Positions 1 through 8,441 of a DNA stretch of 64,000 nt are shown one piece after another (positions within the stretch are counted from its first letter, which is position 1; each line of letters begins with the position of its first letter). The stretch is from positions 2,852,001 to 2,916,000 of the forward strand of contig NZ_CP014263.1 of assembly GCF_001988955.1 (NCBI RefSeq), read 5' to 3'. Origin of the DNA: Spirosoma montaniterrae (GTDB lineage Bacteria; Bacteroidota; Bacteroidia; Cytophagales; Spirosomataceae). Made by a program: the position numbers and the translations under genes. The notes under the pieces are model-generated. The model had not been told where the DNA came from. It saw only the letters and a program-made list of their open reading frames with translations, and searched no databases.

Positions 1-866
1 GAGAGATTATCGAATTCGGTTTCGAGGGCGGGTTTCAGCAGCCGTTTGTAGCCATCCCGAATGGCAAGCGTAAGCTGTTCGCGACTGGCCGACGTGGCGT
101 TTGGGTGCAGAAACTGCCGTTCGAGCCGTTGCAGAGCGGCTTCTTCGTCGGGGCTGATGCTCACGCTTAGAAATCCCTCGGTTTCGCCCCGTCGCAGTGC
201 CAGCAGCCGGTGCGACGGTACGCGTCGGAGCGGCTCGGCAAAGTCGAAATAGTCTTTGAATTTGACGCCCTCAATTTCTTTGCCTTTCTTCAGCACCGAA
301 CGAATAATAGCTTCGCGCTCAAACAGATTGCGAATACGTTGCCGGGCATCGAGGTCTTCGCTGATCCGTTCGGCCAGAATGTCGCGGGCACCTTGCAGGG
401 CATCTGCCACGGTCGGCACGGCATCGTTCAGGTAGCGTTGGGCAGCTCGTTCCAGGTTAGATTCGCGCTGGGTTTGCAGCAGATTGGCGAGGGGTTCAAG
501 CCCCCGTTCGATAGCCTCGGTGGCACGCGTTTTGCGTTTGGGCCGATAGGGCAGATAGAGGTCCTCAAGGTCGGTCAGCGAATCGGCAGCGTCAATTTTC
601 TGGCGCAGGTCGGTAGTTAACTTCCCCTGTTCATCAATTGACTTCAGAACAGTTTCCCGGCGTTTGTCGAGGTCGAGCAGTTTCTGGTGGGTATCTCGAA
701 TTTGCGTAATCTGCACTTCGTCGAGCTGACCGGTGGCTTCTTTTCGGTAACGGGCAATAAATGGTACGGTAGCTCCACTGTTGAGCAAATCAATGGTAGC
801 GGCCACCGACCGGGCGTTCAGGCCAAGTTGGGTGGCAACGCGCTGTTCGGGAGGTAATACGTTCAT
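1..866 (-). CDS. tex: Tex-family RNA-binding transcription accessory protein, 5' part only
   Basis: The reading frame starts at an ATG complementary to 864-866 and stays open to the window edge, so about 288 N-terminal codons are present and the C-terminal S1 domain lies outside. The translated start contains GATVPFIARYRKEATGQLDE, the conserved N-terminal signature of Tex/YqgF-like proteins, followed by a long helical region with DLEDLYLPYRPKRKTRA, also typical of the family. Tex proteins bind nucleic acid through the S1 domain and are linked to transcription and stress tolerance in other bacteria. The gene is preceded by the oppositely placed end of the cold-shock gene on the same strand, separated by a terminator, so it is probably transcribed from its own promoter. 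Identification is by recognised motifs; only the N-terminal part can be judged. Confidence 0.9.
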   Translation of the reverse strand, partial: MNVLPPEQRVATQLGLNARSVAATIDLLNSGATVPFIARYRKEATGQLDEVQITQIRDTHQKLLDLDKRRETVLKSIDEQGKLTTDLRQKIDAADSLTDLEDLYLPYRPKRKTRATEAIERGLEPLANLLQTQRESNLERAAQRYLNDAVPTVADALQGARDILAERISEDLDARQRIRNLFEREAIIRSVLKKGKEIEGVKFKDYFDFAEPLRRVPSHRLLALRRGETEGFLSVSISPDEEAALQRLERQFLHPNATSASREQLTLAIRDGYKRLLKPALETEFDNL

Positions 867-918
867 ACAACTAAATTATAGTCCGCAAAAATGGCCCTTA
901 TGAACGGATAGGGCAAAA

Positions 919-944
919 AAAAACATGCCGGGTGGCATGTTTTT
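919..944 (-). terminator. Rho-independent terminator after the cold-shock gene
   Basis: AAAAACATGCC and GGCATGTTTTT form a perfect 11-bp stem around a GGGT loop. On the minus strand the stem is followed by a run of T (complement of the A run at 915-923). It lies about 30 bases past the cold-shock stop codon and before the tex start, so it ends the cold-shock transcript. Confidence 0.85.
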
Positions 945-972
945 ACAACGGTTGTCGGGATATATCTTACGA

Positions 973-1164
973 TTAAGCCATTTCGACGTTCACGGCGTTT
1001 AAGCCTTTCTTGCCGCGCTCAACGTTAAATTTCACTTTGTCGTTTTCGCGGATTTGATCGATGAGACCTGAAGCGTGTACGAAAACGTCTTCACCACCAT
1101 CGTCGGGCTTAATGAAACCATAGCCTTTGGTCTCATTAAAGAATTTCACTGTTCCTGTTTGCAT
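973..1164 (-). CDS. Cold-shock domain protein
   Basis: This 63-residue protein is a single cold-shock domain, a five-stranded OB fold that binds single-stranded RNA or DNA and acts as an RNA chaperone in the cytoplasm. The two nucleic-acid-binding motifs are visible: RNP1 as KGYGFI at residues 13-18 and RNP2 as VFVHAS at 27-32, with the usual MQTGTVKFFN start. Length matches the CspA family (about 63-70 residues). It is monocistronic, with a strong terminator downstream and an AT-rich 5' leader of about 100 bases upstream (1165-1267), as is common for cold-inducible csp genes. Whether it is cold-induced cannot be told from sequence. Confidence 0.95.
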   Translation of the reverse strand: MQTGTVKFFNETKGYGFIKPDDGGEDVFVHASGLIDQIRENDKVKFNVERGKKGLNAVNVEMA

Positions 1165-1267
1165 TGTATTGTTTAAATTTAGGCGAAGGACGGTACTATT
1201 AAATTCACATCCAAATTTTTTGTAAAAATTTTCTGTTGCTAACTGCGGGATAACTACCCGCCCTGCT

Positions 1268-2851
1268 ATGATTCATCAACTTTCGCTGACGCTTGCCCCT
1301 GAAATTGCACTGGATGAGGAAGCCTTTCAGGCCCACGTACTCAGTCAGGTCAAACTCCCTCTTTCACCTGACGTTGTGGTGCGTAAACGTCGGCAGTCTA
1401 TCGATGCCCGCAACCGGCAGGTACATGTTCGGGTCGAGGCAGAGGTGTTTGCCGGGCAAATTCCCCCCCCGCTTATTCAGTATCGAAAACCGCAAAACGA
1501 CGTTAGTGCGGCTCCGGTAGCTCTTGTGGTTGGGGCGGGGCCAGCCGGGTTGTTTGCCGCTCTACGGCTTATCGAACTTGGTATTAAGCCCATCGTACTC
1601 GAACGGGGCAGCGATGTTCGCGCCCGCCGTCGCGATTTGGCAGCCATAAATAAAGACCATATCGTTAATCCTGAGTCGAACTACTGCTTCGGCGAAGGCG
1701 GGGCCGGAACCTACTCCGACGGTAAACTCTACACCCGCTCAACCAAACGGGGCGACGTTCGGCGTATTCTCGAAATATTCGTGGCACACGGGGCTACGGA
1801 GCAGATTTTGGTTGATGCACACCCACACATTGGTACCAATAAACTGCCGAATGTAGTTGCCGACCTGCGGGATACTATTATCCAGGCGGGCGGTGAGGTG
1901 CGGTTCAATACTAAAGTAACCGACCTGCTGCTCACCAATGGCGAACTTCGGGGCGTAGTTACTGCCGATGGGGAGGAAGTGACCGCTATCGGTGTGATTC
2001 TGGCAACGGGTCATTCAGCCCGCGACATCTTCTATCTGTTGCAACAGCGTAATGTACTCATCGAAGCCAAACCTTTCGCGATGGGCGTGCGTATCGAGCA
2101 TCAGCAGTCGTTGATCGATCAATTTCAGTACCATCGGCTCAATCGGGGCGATTACCTGCCTGCCGCATCGTATAGCTTAGTAACACAAACGCGCTACAGG
2201 GGGGTAGAACGGGGCGTTTTTTCGTTTTGTATGTGTCCGGGCGGGTTTATCGTTCCTGCGGCAACGGCCCCCGGCGAGTTGGTCGTCAATGGCATGTCGC
2301 CATCGCGCCGGGACTCGAAATATGCGAATTCAGGGCTGGTGGTTGCCATTACCGATACCGATTTGAAACCCTATGCAGATGAGGGTTCGCTGGCCGGGCT
2401 GGCTTTGCAGCAAGACCTCGAACGCTGGGCCTGTCGTGTTGGTGCCACTACCGACCCTAACCGGTCGCAGACGGCACCGGCACAGCGCGTGGCCGATTTT
2501 GTGGCGGGTCGCGTATCGCCCGATCTGCTGCCGACCAGCTACCAGCCGGGCCTCACATCGGTCGACATGGCCGACGTTTTGCCCGATCACATTGCGCAGC
2601 CGCTGCGTGAGGGTCTGCGCGATTTTGGCCGGAAAATGCGCGGCTATGTGAGCAACGACGGGCAGGTGATTGGCGTTGAAAGCCGCACGTCGTCGCCAGT
2701 CCGAATTCCGCGCGAACCCAGCACGTGCGAACATGTGGTGGTTCGGCGGTTGTTTCCCTGTGGCGAAGGGGCAGGCTATGCAGGTGGTATTGTTTCGGCA
2801 GCCATGGATGGCGAACGCTGCGCCGAGGAGTTAGTGAAGTTGTATAAATAA
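1268..2851 (+). CDS. FAD-dependent dehydrogenase of the COG2509 type
   Basis: The 527-residue protein has an N-terminal extension of about 85 residues, then a Rossmann dinucleotide-binding site GAGPAGLFAALRL at about 89-99 ending in the acidic ribose-binding residue of VLERG. A second conserved block, CFGEGGAGTYSDGKLYTR, and the C-terminal FPCGEGAGYAGGIVSAAMDG are characteristic of the uncharacterised 'NAD(FAD)-utilising dehydrogenase' family, whose usual length is about 510-540. It is cytoplasmic, and the substrate is unknown. It is followed after one base by the NUDIX gene on the same strand, so the two are almost certainly co-transcribed. The ATG at 1268 is the first in frame after the divergent cold-shock promoter region. 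Confidence 0.85.
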   Translation: MIHQLSLTLAPEIALDEEAFQAHVLSQVKLPLSPDVVVRKRRQSIDARNRQVHVRVEAEVFAGQIPPPLIQYRKPQNDVSAAPVALVVGAGPAGLFAALRLIELGIKPIVLERGSDVRARRRDLAAINKDHIVNPESNYCFGEGGAGTYSDGKLYTRSTKRGDVRRILEIFVAHGATEQILVDAHPHIGTNKLPNVVADLRDTIIQAGGEVRFNTKVTDLLLTNGELRGVVTADGEEVTAIGVILATGHSARDIFYLLQQRNVLIEAKPFAMGVRIEHQQSLIDQFQYHRLNRGDYLPAASYSLVTQTRYRGVERGVFSFCMCPGGFIVPAATAPGELVVNGMSPSRRDSKYANSGLVVAITDTDLKPYADEGSLAGLALQQDLERWACRVGATTDPNRSQTAPAQRVADFVAGRVSPDLLPTSYQPGLTSVDMADVLPDHIAQPLREGLRDFGRKMRGYVSNDGQVIGVESRTSSPVRIPREPSTCEHVVVRRLFPCGEGAGYAGGIVSAAMDGERCAEELVKLYK

Positions 2852-2852
2852 A

Positions 2853-3482
2853 ATGATCGACACCACGTTTCAGGCTTTTACCGAAGATCTCCGGCAACGG
2901 CTGCGCGAACCGCTTCCGGGCGAGCGGGCACACAGCAAAATGGCGTCAACGGCGCGGTATCGGCTTGGTATCAAGCCCAACGAACGAACCCGCCGAAGCG
3001 CGGTGCTGATCTGTTTTTACCCCTATCAGGATTCTGTTTTCCTGCCGTTGATTCTGCGTCCGCAATACGATGGCGTTCATGCCGGGCAGATGGCTTTTCC
3101 CGGCGGACGAATGGAACGCTTCGACGAAAACCTGACCCGAACCGCCCTGCGTGAAGCCCAGGAAGAGGTAGGCATCCGGGTGTCGGATGTAAACGTGCTG
3201 GGTTTGCTGACGGAGTTATTTATTCCCCCCAGCAACTTTTACGTGCAACCCGTAGTAGGTGTTCTCCCTTACCGCCCCGACTTTTACCCTGACCCGCGTG
3301 AGGTAGAAGCCGTGCTGGAAGTTAGTCTGGATACACTCTTAGATGAGACCATCGTTGGCGACAGTCAGATCGAAGTGCGGGGCGTGGTGGTCGATGCGCC
3401 GTTCTACCAGATTCAGGGCTACCGCGTTTGGGGAGCCACTGCCATGATGATCAGTGAGTTATTGATGGTAATCGGTCGTTAA
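2853..3482 (+). CDS. CoA pyrophosphatase-type NUDIX hydrolase
   Basis: A 209-residue NUDIX protein. The NUDIX helix is at about residues 84-108, ending in REAQEEVGI, which provides the metal-binding glutamates. Just before it, LILRPQYDGVHAGQMAFPGG matches the UPF0035 signature (LLTxR...HxGQxxFPGG) that marks the CoA-diphosphatase subfamily (NudL/Nudt7-like), which hydrolyses CoA and acyl-CoA. The NUDIX box has one extra residue between its first Gly and Glu, as usual in this subfamily. It is translationally close to the upstream oxidoreductase (1-base gap). Its stop codon directly abuts the end of the convergent TolC gene, leaving no intergenic base. Family call is firm; exact substrate is inferred. 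Confidence 0.88.
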   Translation: MIDTTFQAFTEDLRQRLREPLPGERAHSKMASTARYRLGIKPNERTRRSAVLICFYPYQDSVFLPLILRPQYDGVHAGQMAFPGGRMERFDENLTRTALREAQEEVGIRVSDVNVLGLLTELFIPPSNFYVQPVVGVLPYRPDFYPDPREVEAVLEVSLDTLLDETIVGDSQIEVRGVVVDAPFYQIQGYRVWGATAMMISELLMVIGR

Positions 3483-5024
3483 CTACTGGGCTGTTCCAGC
3501 CACGAAATAGAGTTCGGCCAATGCTTTCTGGTATTTGGTTTTCAATTCTTCGCCTTTCACCCGCAAATCGATCAGTTTGGTTTCGCGAGCATTCACCAAG
3601 AACAGGCTGCTTTCGCCAATCTCAAATTTTTGCTGTTCGGCCTGCAACAGCCGCTGCTGGTTCTGAATGGCCTGCTGTTGTACGGCAATCTGCTGGCTAA
3701 ACGCCTGCATCTGGTTGAAAGCCGCCTGCACGTCGTTGGCAATATCGCGGCCAACCTGCTGCCGCTCCAGAATCACCTGCTGGTTTTTAACCTGCACTTC
3801 ACGCAACTTTCCCCGCTCTTTTCGCAGAAAAAGCGGAAAGATTACATCGACGCCAACTTTGTAATTCTGTGGCTGGAAAGAGAAATAGTTAGGTAAGTTG
3901 TAGCGCCGGTCTATGTCGGGCGTTGCACTCAGTAAATTGGCGTCGAGCATAATTTGCGGCTGAATCAGTGCCCGGCGGAGCCGCTCCTCCAGCGAAAGTT
4001 GCTTTGATTTCAGGTCTAATTTGAGCAGTTCGGGGTGTTGTTGGGCCGCCTGATCGGCCAATGCCTGTAGTGCCGCTTCATTGGGAGGAGTTAGTCCCGG
4101 CTGCTGAGGGATAGCTGTTGCGGGTAACTCAACGGGTTGCCCATCAGCATTCCACAAAAACGCATTCAGGCGAATGCGGGCATTGTTCATCTCTACCACC
4201 GCCTGCTCACGCTGTACCTGCCGGTCCTGCACCGTAATCAGGGCTTCAGTGGTATCAATAATGGCCGCATCACCCAATAAAGCGCGTTGCCGAAGTGCGT
4301 TAAAACGTGTATCAGCCAGGTCAAAACCTTCGTCAATCAGCCGAAACTGCTGGTACGCCAGAAACCATTCCCAGTAGGTTTTGGCGGCATCGAACAACAC
4401 TTTGTTCACCAGTTTGACCCGGTCAGCAGCCGCCAGGTCGAGCGCGAGCCGGGCCTGCCGAACAGCCGTTCGCCGGGCGTCAATCATCAGCGTTTGCCCG
4501 ATAGGTACAGTAATGCCGACCCCCGCCAGCCCTGTCGGGGGGGTTGTCTCCTCCGGGTTAATAAACCGGCCACCCGGATTGTTGCGGTCGTAGGACACGT
4601 TCAGGTCGATGCCGCCTAACCAAACCGGAACGGCCAACTTGTTGCGCCAGTGGTCGAAGTAGAGTTTGTTGTCAAACTCCTTCCGGTCGTAGTGCGACAC
4701 TAACTTGGGGTCAAACGCGCCCCGCGCCTGCATCAGCACCTGCTCGGCTTCGGCTCCGAACAGTCCGGCCTGTTTTACGATTGGGTGATACTGCCGGATA
4801 AGTTCATAAAAAACAAGTGCCGAGAACACCGTTGTGTCGGGAGCCACAGCCGGGCCGTTGGTTGAGGTGGCAACCGGCAAGCCTGTGGCTGAAGTTGGCA
4901 CCGAGGCCAGCAATTGTGGTTTCGGAATCGGCACCGACGTTACGGGGGCGGGGCGTTGGGTAGTTTGCGCCCCAACGCTGCACGCAACGAGCCAGCAACA
5001 AAAAATGGCAAAGACTTGTCTCAT
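3483..5024 (-). CDS. TolC-family outer-membrane efflux/secretion channel
   Basis: The start is taken as the ATG complementary to 5022-5024. It overlaps the HlyD stop as ATGA, begins a clear signal peptide (MRQVFAIFCCWLVACSVGAQ), and has AAGGAGG nine bases upstream; a longer frame to 5105 would lack a signal. The mature protein has a proline-rich linker and then the duplicated, Gln- and Leu-rich coiled-coil helices of TolC proteins, with LFPLFLRKERGKLREVQ and the long QAFSQQIAVQQQAIQNQQRL helix. TolC trimers form the exit duct across the outer membrane. It is the last gene of the secretion operon (barrel protein, ABC membrane domain, HlyD, TolC), so it should serve that transporter. Confidence 0.88.
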   Translation of the reverse strand: MRQVFAIFCCWLVACSVGAQTTQRPAPVTSVPIPKPQLLASVPTSATGLPVATSTNGPAVAPDTTVFSALVFYELIRQYHPIVKQAGLFGAEAEQVLMQARGAFDPKLVSHYDRKEFDNKLYFDHWRNKLAVPVWLGGIDLNVSYDRNNPGGRFINPEETTPPTGLAGVGITVPIGQTLMIDARRTAVRQARLALDLAAADRVKLVNKVLFDAAKTYWEWFLAYQQFRLIDEGFDLADTRFNALRQRALLGDAAIIDTTEALITVQDRQVQREQAVVEMNNARIRLNAFLWNADGQPVELPATAIPQQPGLTPPNEAALQALADQAAQQHPELLKLDLKSKQLSLEERLRRALIQPQIMLDANLLSATPDIDRRYNLPNYFSFQPQNYKVGVDVIFPLFLRKERGKLREVQVKNQQVILERQQVGRDIANDVQAAFNQMQAFSQQIAVQQQAIQNQQRLLQAEQQKFEIGESSLFLVNARETKLIDLRVKGEELKTKYQKALAELYFVAGTAQ

Positions 5025-6379
5025 TTTTTCGCTCCTCCTTCTTCTTTCGGCTCCTGATTCAGGCTGGGCGGGAAACCGTTCAACTGCCGCCAGAGTTCGT
5101 ACCATACCGGCACATCTTCGAGCATTACCCAGCCATATACGCCCGACCCAATACGCAACTGCGGGGGCCAGGGCTGATCGCCTTTCTGCACCAGTGGTCG
5201 CACCAGCATCCGGTATTTACCGTTTACGCTACTCACAGCGTCGATAACGGCCACCTGCCCGCCAAACGTACCGACCGATACGGTCGGCCAACCCGAAAAC
5301 TGAATGGCAGGCCAGCCGTCGAACTCCAGCCGCACCACCCGCCCACGCTGAATGAGGGGCACATCCATTGCCCGCACAAACAACTCAACTGCCAGTTGCG
5401 GATTGCCCGGCTGAAGCGTGGCAATCGACTCGCCTTCTTTGATCGTCTCGCCGATACCAGCCTTCAGTGGGCGCACCACGAAGCCATCCTGCGGAGCACG
5501 CACTACATACAGCCCCCGACGCACGTCGACGCTACTGATTTTGTTGCGTAGTTTGGCAATTTCACCATCAGCTTCGGCCCGATACGACACCGCCGAGCTA
5601 CGGTCAGACTGGGCTTTGGCAACTTTTTCCTGATAATCGGCCTGAATAGTACCCAGGTCGAGTTGGGCATTGATCAACTCCTGCCGCGAAACGGCCAATT
5701 TGTTTTCCTGCGAAATCACCTTCGCCTGATCTTCCTGCACTTTTAACCGGCGCGTTTCCAGATCATTCAACGAAAATAAATTGTTTCTGTACCCTTTCTC
5801 AAAGCGGTCGAGCCGGTCGAGGGCAATCTGGTAGTTTTTCCGGATAGCCGCCAAATCAGCCTCATCGGCTTTTACTTTGAATTCGCTCTGTTTCACTTTG
5901 TTACGGGCGGCTTTCAGCTTTACCTCAACGCCCACGTTCAGGGCTGTAATCTGCGCATCCAACGCTCTGATTTTGGTATTCGTAGCCTGCAAACTTCCCT
6001 GTTTGGCAGCCAACTGTTCGGTCAGTCGTTGTGGCAGATTTGGGTCGAAATACTCGTCTTTAATATCGGAGATAATCAGTAACGTATCGCCCCGTTTCAC
6101 ATAGTCGCCATCTCTGACGGCCCACCGTTCGATTCGGCCTGCAATGGCGTTCTGAATCGTTTGCGGACGGTCTTGTGGCGTCAGGGCCGATATCACACCT
6201 TCGCCATTAATATTCTGCTGCCAAGGCAAAAACATGACAACTAAGCCAACGACCAGGAAAAACAGCATCCAGCGGCCCAGTTTTCGGCCCCCGTCCGACT
6301 GCGGCAATTCGCGCAGGGTTTTGAGTGTATAGTGCGTAAAGAGTTCCTCGTTTACGCGCTGATTTGAGAGGTTAAGCAT
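5021..6379 (-). CDS. HlyD-family membrane-fusion (periplasmic adaptor) protein
   Basis: This 452-residue protein has a short cytoplasmic N-terminus (LRELPQSDGGRKLGRW), one membrane helix at about 39-55 (MLFFLVVGLVVMFLPW), and a periplasmic part. The periplasmic part begins with a split biotinyl/lipoyl half-motif (GRIERWAVRDGDYVKRGD), continues as a long coiled-coil hairpin (about 120-280), and closes with the second lipoyl half (VVRAPQDGFVVRPLKAGIG) and a beta-barrel domain. This is the layout of type I secretion adaptors that bridge an ABC exporter to TolC. It follows the ABC membrane-domain gene by 61 bases, all of them repeat sequence, and overlaps the TolC start. The exported substrate is unknown. 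Confidence 0.9.
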   Translation of the reverse strand: MLNLSNQRVNEELFTHYTLKTLRELPQSDGGRKLGRWMLFFLVVGLVVMFLPWQQNINGEGVISALTPQDRPQTIQNAIAGRIERWAVRDGDYVKRGDTLLIISDIKDEYFDPNLPQRLTEQLAAKQGSLQATNTKIRALDAQITALNVGVEVKLKAARNKVKQSEFKVKADEADLAAIRKNYQIALDRLDRFEKGYRNNLFSLNDLETRRLKVQEDQAKVISQENKLAVSRQELINAQLDLGTIQADYQEKVAKAQSDRSSAVSYRAEADGEIAKLRNKISSVDVRRGLYVVRAPQDGFVVRPLKAGIGETIKEGESIATLQPGNPQLAVELFVRAMDVPLIQRGRVVRLEFDGWPAIQFSGWPTVSVGTFGGQVAVIDAVSSVNGKYRMLVRPLVQKGDQPWPPQLRIGSGVYGWVMLEDVPVWYELWRQLNGFPPSLNQEPKEEGGAKK

Positions 6380-6386
6380 GTTTTTT

Positions 6387-6457
6387 AGTGATGAACGATG
6401 AACGATGAGTGATGAGTGTTAACGGGTGAAAGGCCATTCATCACTCATCACTCATTT
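6387..6457. repeat. Inverted iterated-word repeat (ATGAGTGATGAGTG word)
   Basis: GATGAACGATGAACGATGAG followed by TGATGAGTG at 6390-6418 is answered by CATTCATCACTCATCACTCA at 6435-6454, with a loop of about 16 bases. The arms consist of seven- or eight-base words based on GATGA and GAGT. It fills the gap between the ABC membrane-domain gene and hlyD. The last four codons and stop of the ABC gene (M-S-D-E-stop) are read from the repeat arm itself. Confidence 0.8.
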
Positions 6458-7451
6458 CCAGTGGCATGTCTGTTACGTAGCCAATTTTCTCGACCGCCGT
6501 AAGCATGTCAAAAACCGTATCTATCCCTGAGATCAACTTATCGACCGAACTGGTAATCAAAACAATAATCAGTTCAGCCGCTACAAACTGCCCCAACGAC
6601 ATCTCACGACCTACCACCAGCGATGTGCCCACAATGAGCAAACCACCCGTAATAAGTGTTTTGAAGGCTACACCGCTGTAAAAGAAGCGTTTCAATACAC
6701 TGAAGTGTGCCTTCCGGTAATTGATGTACCCCGCTACCAGTTCATCCATTTTATCGATGGGTTCGAGCAGATCGGCAGAGTCATGCCCCTGATGGTGCCG
6801 ATACACCGACAGGTCGCGGGCCATGTCTTCGAGCCAGGCTACCACTTTGTACTTATATTTCGATTCGTTGAGACTGGTTTTGATACCACCCGGCCCATAA
6901 ATACGGCAAATCATGTATATGACTAAAATCGTGAAGGCACCAAAACCGATAAATACGGGATGGTAGGCCGATAACAGGATAATGCCGAAAATAATCTGTA
7001 CTGCCGCAGCCGTCAAATCGATCAGTAGTTTGGGCAAGCCCTTCTGAATGGTCAGCACGTCGAAAAAACGGTTCATCAGTTCGGGCGGGTAATAGCCCGA
7101 AAACGCATCGGGGCGGATGCGGGGCAGGCGGTATGTAAACTCGAAAGCAGCTTTGGCAAAAATACGTTGCTGCAATATTTCGACTAAGGTAATTTGCCCA
7201 ACCAGCAACAGGCCCGTAACGAGTACGCCCAGAATAACCAGCCCAATCAGCAAATAGACTGAACTAAATACCAAACCGCCCGACACTAAGTTGAAAACGG
7301 CCTGAATTCCAAGTGGCAACGACAGGCTAATCAGCCCCGTTACAATAGCGTAAAGATACACATACCCAATGTCTTTTTTATCGTTGCTCAACAACCGAAA
7401 CAAGCGTTGAGTCGGTGTTGGTGTTGGTTCTGAGGAAGCTGTAGCAGCCAT
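6441..7451 (-). CDS. ABC exporter transmembrane domain lacking its ATPase domain
   Basis: A 336-residue protein that matches only the membrane half of a type I exporter. It has six predicted helices (about residues 28-50, 60-85, 140-160, 162-182, 265-285, 290-310), the intracellular-loop segments with LNESKYKYKVVAWLEDMARD, and the post-helix-6 linker ending in TDMPLEMSDE. In normal exporters the nucleotide-binding domain starts right after this linker. No Walker A, signature or Walker B motif follows, and the next 61 bases are repeat plus the hlyD start. No ATPase partner is encoded in this operon. It may be a natural half-transporter using an ATPase from elsewhere, or a truncated gene whose new stop codon came from the repeat. 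The upstream barrel gene ends 19 bases before its start. Confidence 0.8.
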   Translation of the reverse strand: MAATASSEPTPTPTQRLFRLLSNDKKDIGYVYLYAIVTGLISLSLPLGIQAVFNLVSGGLVFSSVYLLIGLVILGVLVTGLLLVGQITLVEILQQRIFAKAAFEFTYRLPRIRPDAFSGYYPPELMNRFFDVLTIQKGLPKLLIDLTAAAVQIIFGIILLSAYHPVFIGFGAFTILVIYMICRIYGPGGIKTSLNESKYKYKVVAWLEDMARDLSVYRHHQGHDSADLLEPIDKMDELVAGYINYRKAHFSVLKRFFYSGVAFKTLITGGLLIVGTSLVVGREMSLGQFVAAELIIVLITSSVDKLISGIDTVFDMLTAVEKIGYVTDMPLEMSDE

Positions 7452-7470
7452 GAATCTTTTCTATAAAACG

Positions 7471-8301
7471 TTAAAAATGAATCATTACTTCAGTCACTAA
7501 CGCGTCGGTATCATTAACGCGGTCATTGGCCCGTTTATAGGCCAGAATCAGCACCTGATGCGCAATGGTAAACTGTACACCTGTAATCAGGGCAGCAATG
7601 TCATGCCGTCCCGAAATCCAGTCGGCCAGCAGCCCAACGTGCTTCGTAATGGGTTGCTCGATACCTCCGATGAACGTGAAAGGCGACAAGGGAACTCGTT
7701 GTTGCATTGGTTCAACCAAGCCATTTAACCCAATCAGGTTAGTTGTACGAAACCCAAACACATGCGATGACCCGTAGCTCAGCCCGCCCGTTAGCCGGGT
7801 GCGCGAAGGCCACAGCCGCGTGCTTACATGACTATAAATCCAGCCACCAACGCGATCACGATTGGTGTTCTTTTCGGGTCCAACAGCGGCATACACCATC
7901 TGTCCAACCGACAACTTTCGTTCGCGAAACGTTCCGACGTCTTCTCCTTTACGAAGTGGCACAATCGTTTTGTAGCCAATGCCCGCAGCCACATTACCAG
8001 TTCCTGGCGAACCAACATTCACCAATGAAACAGCTAACTCGGTACGGTTGGCAATGCCATAAGTAAAAAAATTAAAACTATTCCATTTCAGTTTGCTGTT
8101 TTGACTCGCCCATTGGCTTTCGTGCGTGAACTCGATGTGCCCACGTTTGGCGACATCGGCACTCGGAATACCCGCAATCAGCGATTGACCTAACGATTTG
8201 TTTTCTGCCAACAAGACTAAACTCGCTACTATGCACGTCGAAATCCATGCAGTTGACTTCACAGAAAGCGTACTTATTGGCGGTAGTCCTGAAATATCCA
8301 C
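7471..8301 (-). CDS. Predicted outer-membrane beta-barrel protein of the secretion operon
   Basis: A 276-residue protein with an N-terminal hydrophobic segment (about 15-32, ISTCIVASLVLLAENKSLGQ) that looks like a signal peptide. It is followed by alternating polar/apolar strands rich in Gly and aromatic residues (FFTYGIANRTELAVSLVNVG, VAAGIGYKTIVPLRKG, RLTGGLSYGSSHVFGF) and ends in Phe, as many outer-membrane barrels do. No domain family was recognised. It is the first gene of the four-gene operon with the ABC membrane domain, HlyD and TolC, and faces the divergent TetR gene across 140 bases. A role in the same transport process is inferred only from position. Confidence 0.6.
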   Translation of the reverse strand: MDISGLPPISTLSVKSTAWISTCIVASLVLLAENKSLGQSLIAGIPSADVAKRGHIEFTHESQWASQNSKLKWNSFNFFTYGIANRTELAVSLVNVGSPGTGNVAAGIGYKTIVPLRKGEDVGTFRERKLSVGQMVYAAVGPEKNTNRDRVGGWIYSHVSTRLWPSRTRLTGGLSYGSSHVFGFRTTNLIGLNGLVEPMQQRVPLSPFTFIGGIEQPITKHVGLLADWISGRHDIAALITGVQFTIAHQVLILAYKRANDRVNDTDALVTEVMIHF

Positions 8302-8324
8302 AGTAAAATTAGTTTGTTCATAAA

Positions 8325-8363
8325 TTTGATAGTAAGTTGCTAACGTTTGATAGTTTTACTATC
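8325..8363. promoter_or_regulatory. Candidate TetR operator between divergent genes
   Basis: TTTGATAGT occurs twice in direct orientation at 8325-8333 and 8346-8354, 21 bases apart (two helical turns). The second copy is part of a perfect palindrome GATAGT-TTT-ACTATC at 8349-8363. It lies between the secretion operon (start 8301) and the tetR gene (start 8442), which is where an autoregulatory operator would be expected. Function is inferred. Confidence 0.5.
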
Positions 8364-8441
8364 CTTTTTTGAAACAACCCTTCTTCACAGAAGGTTTTTC
8401 TATTGGATTAGAATATTATTAGAAACTCCAAAGCCAGACAT

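Noticed and set aside
5025..5105. Longer start for the TolC-family protein
   Set aside because: The extra 27 codons overlap hlyD, precede the signal peptide and are Arg-rich; the coupled ATGA start with GGAGG upstream is better.
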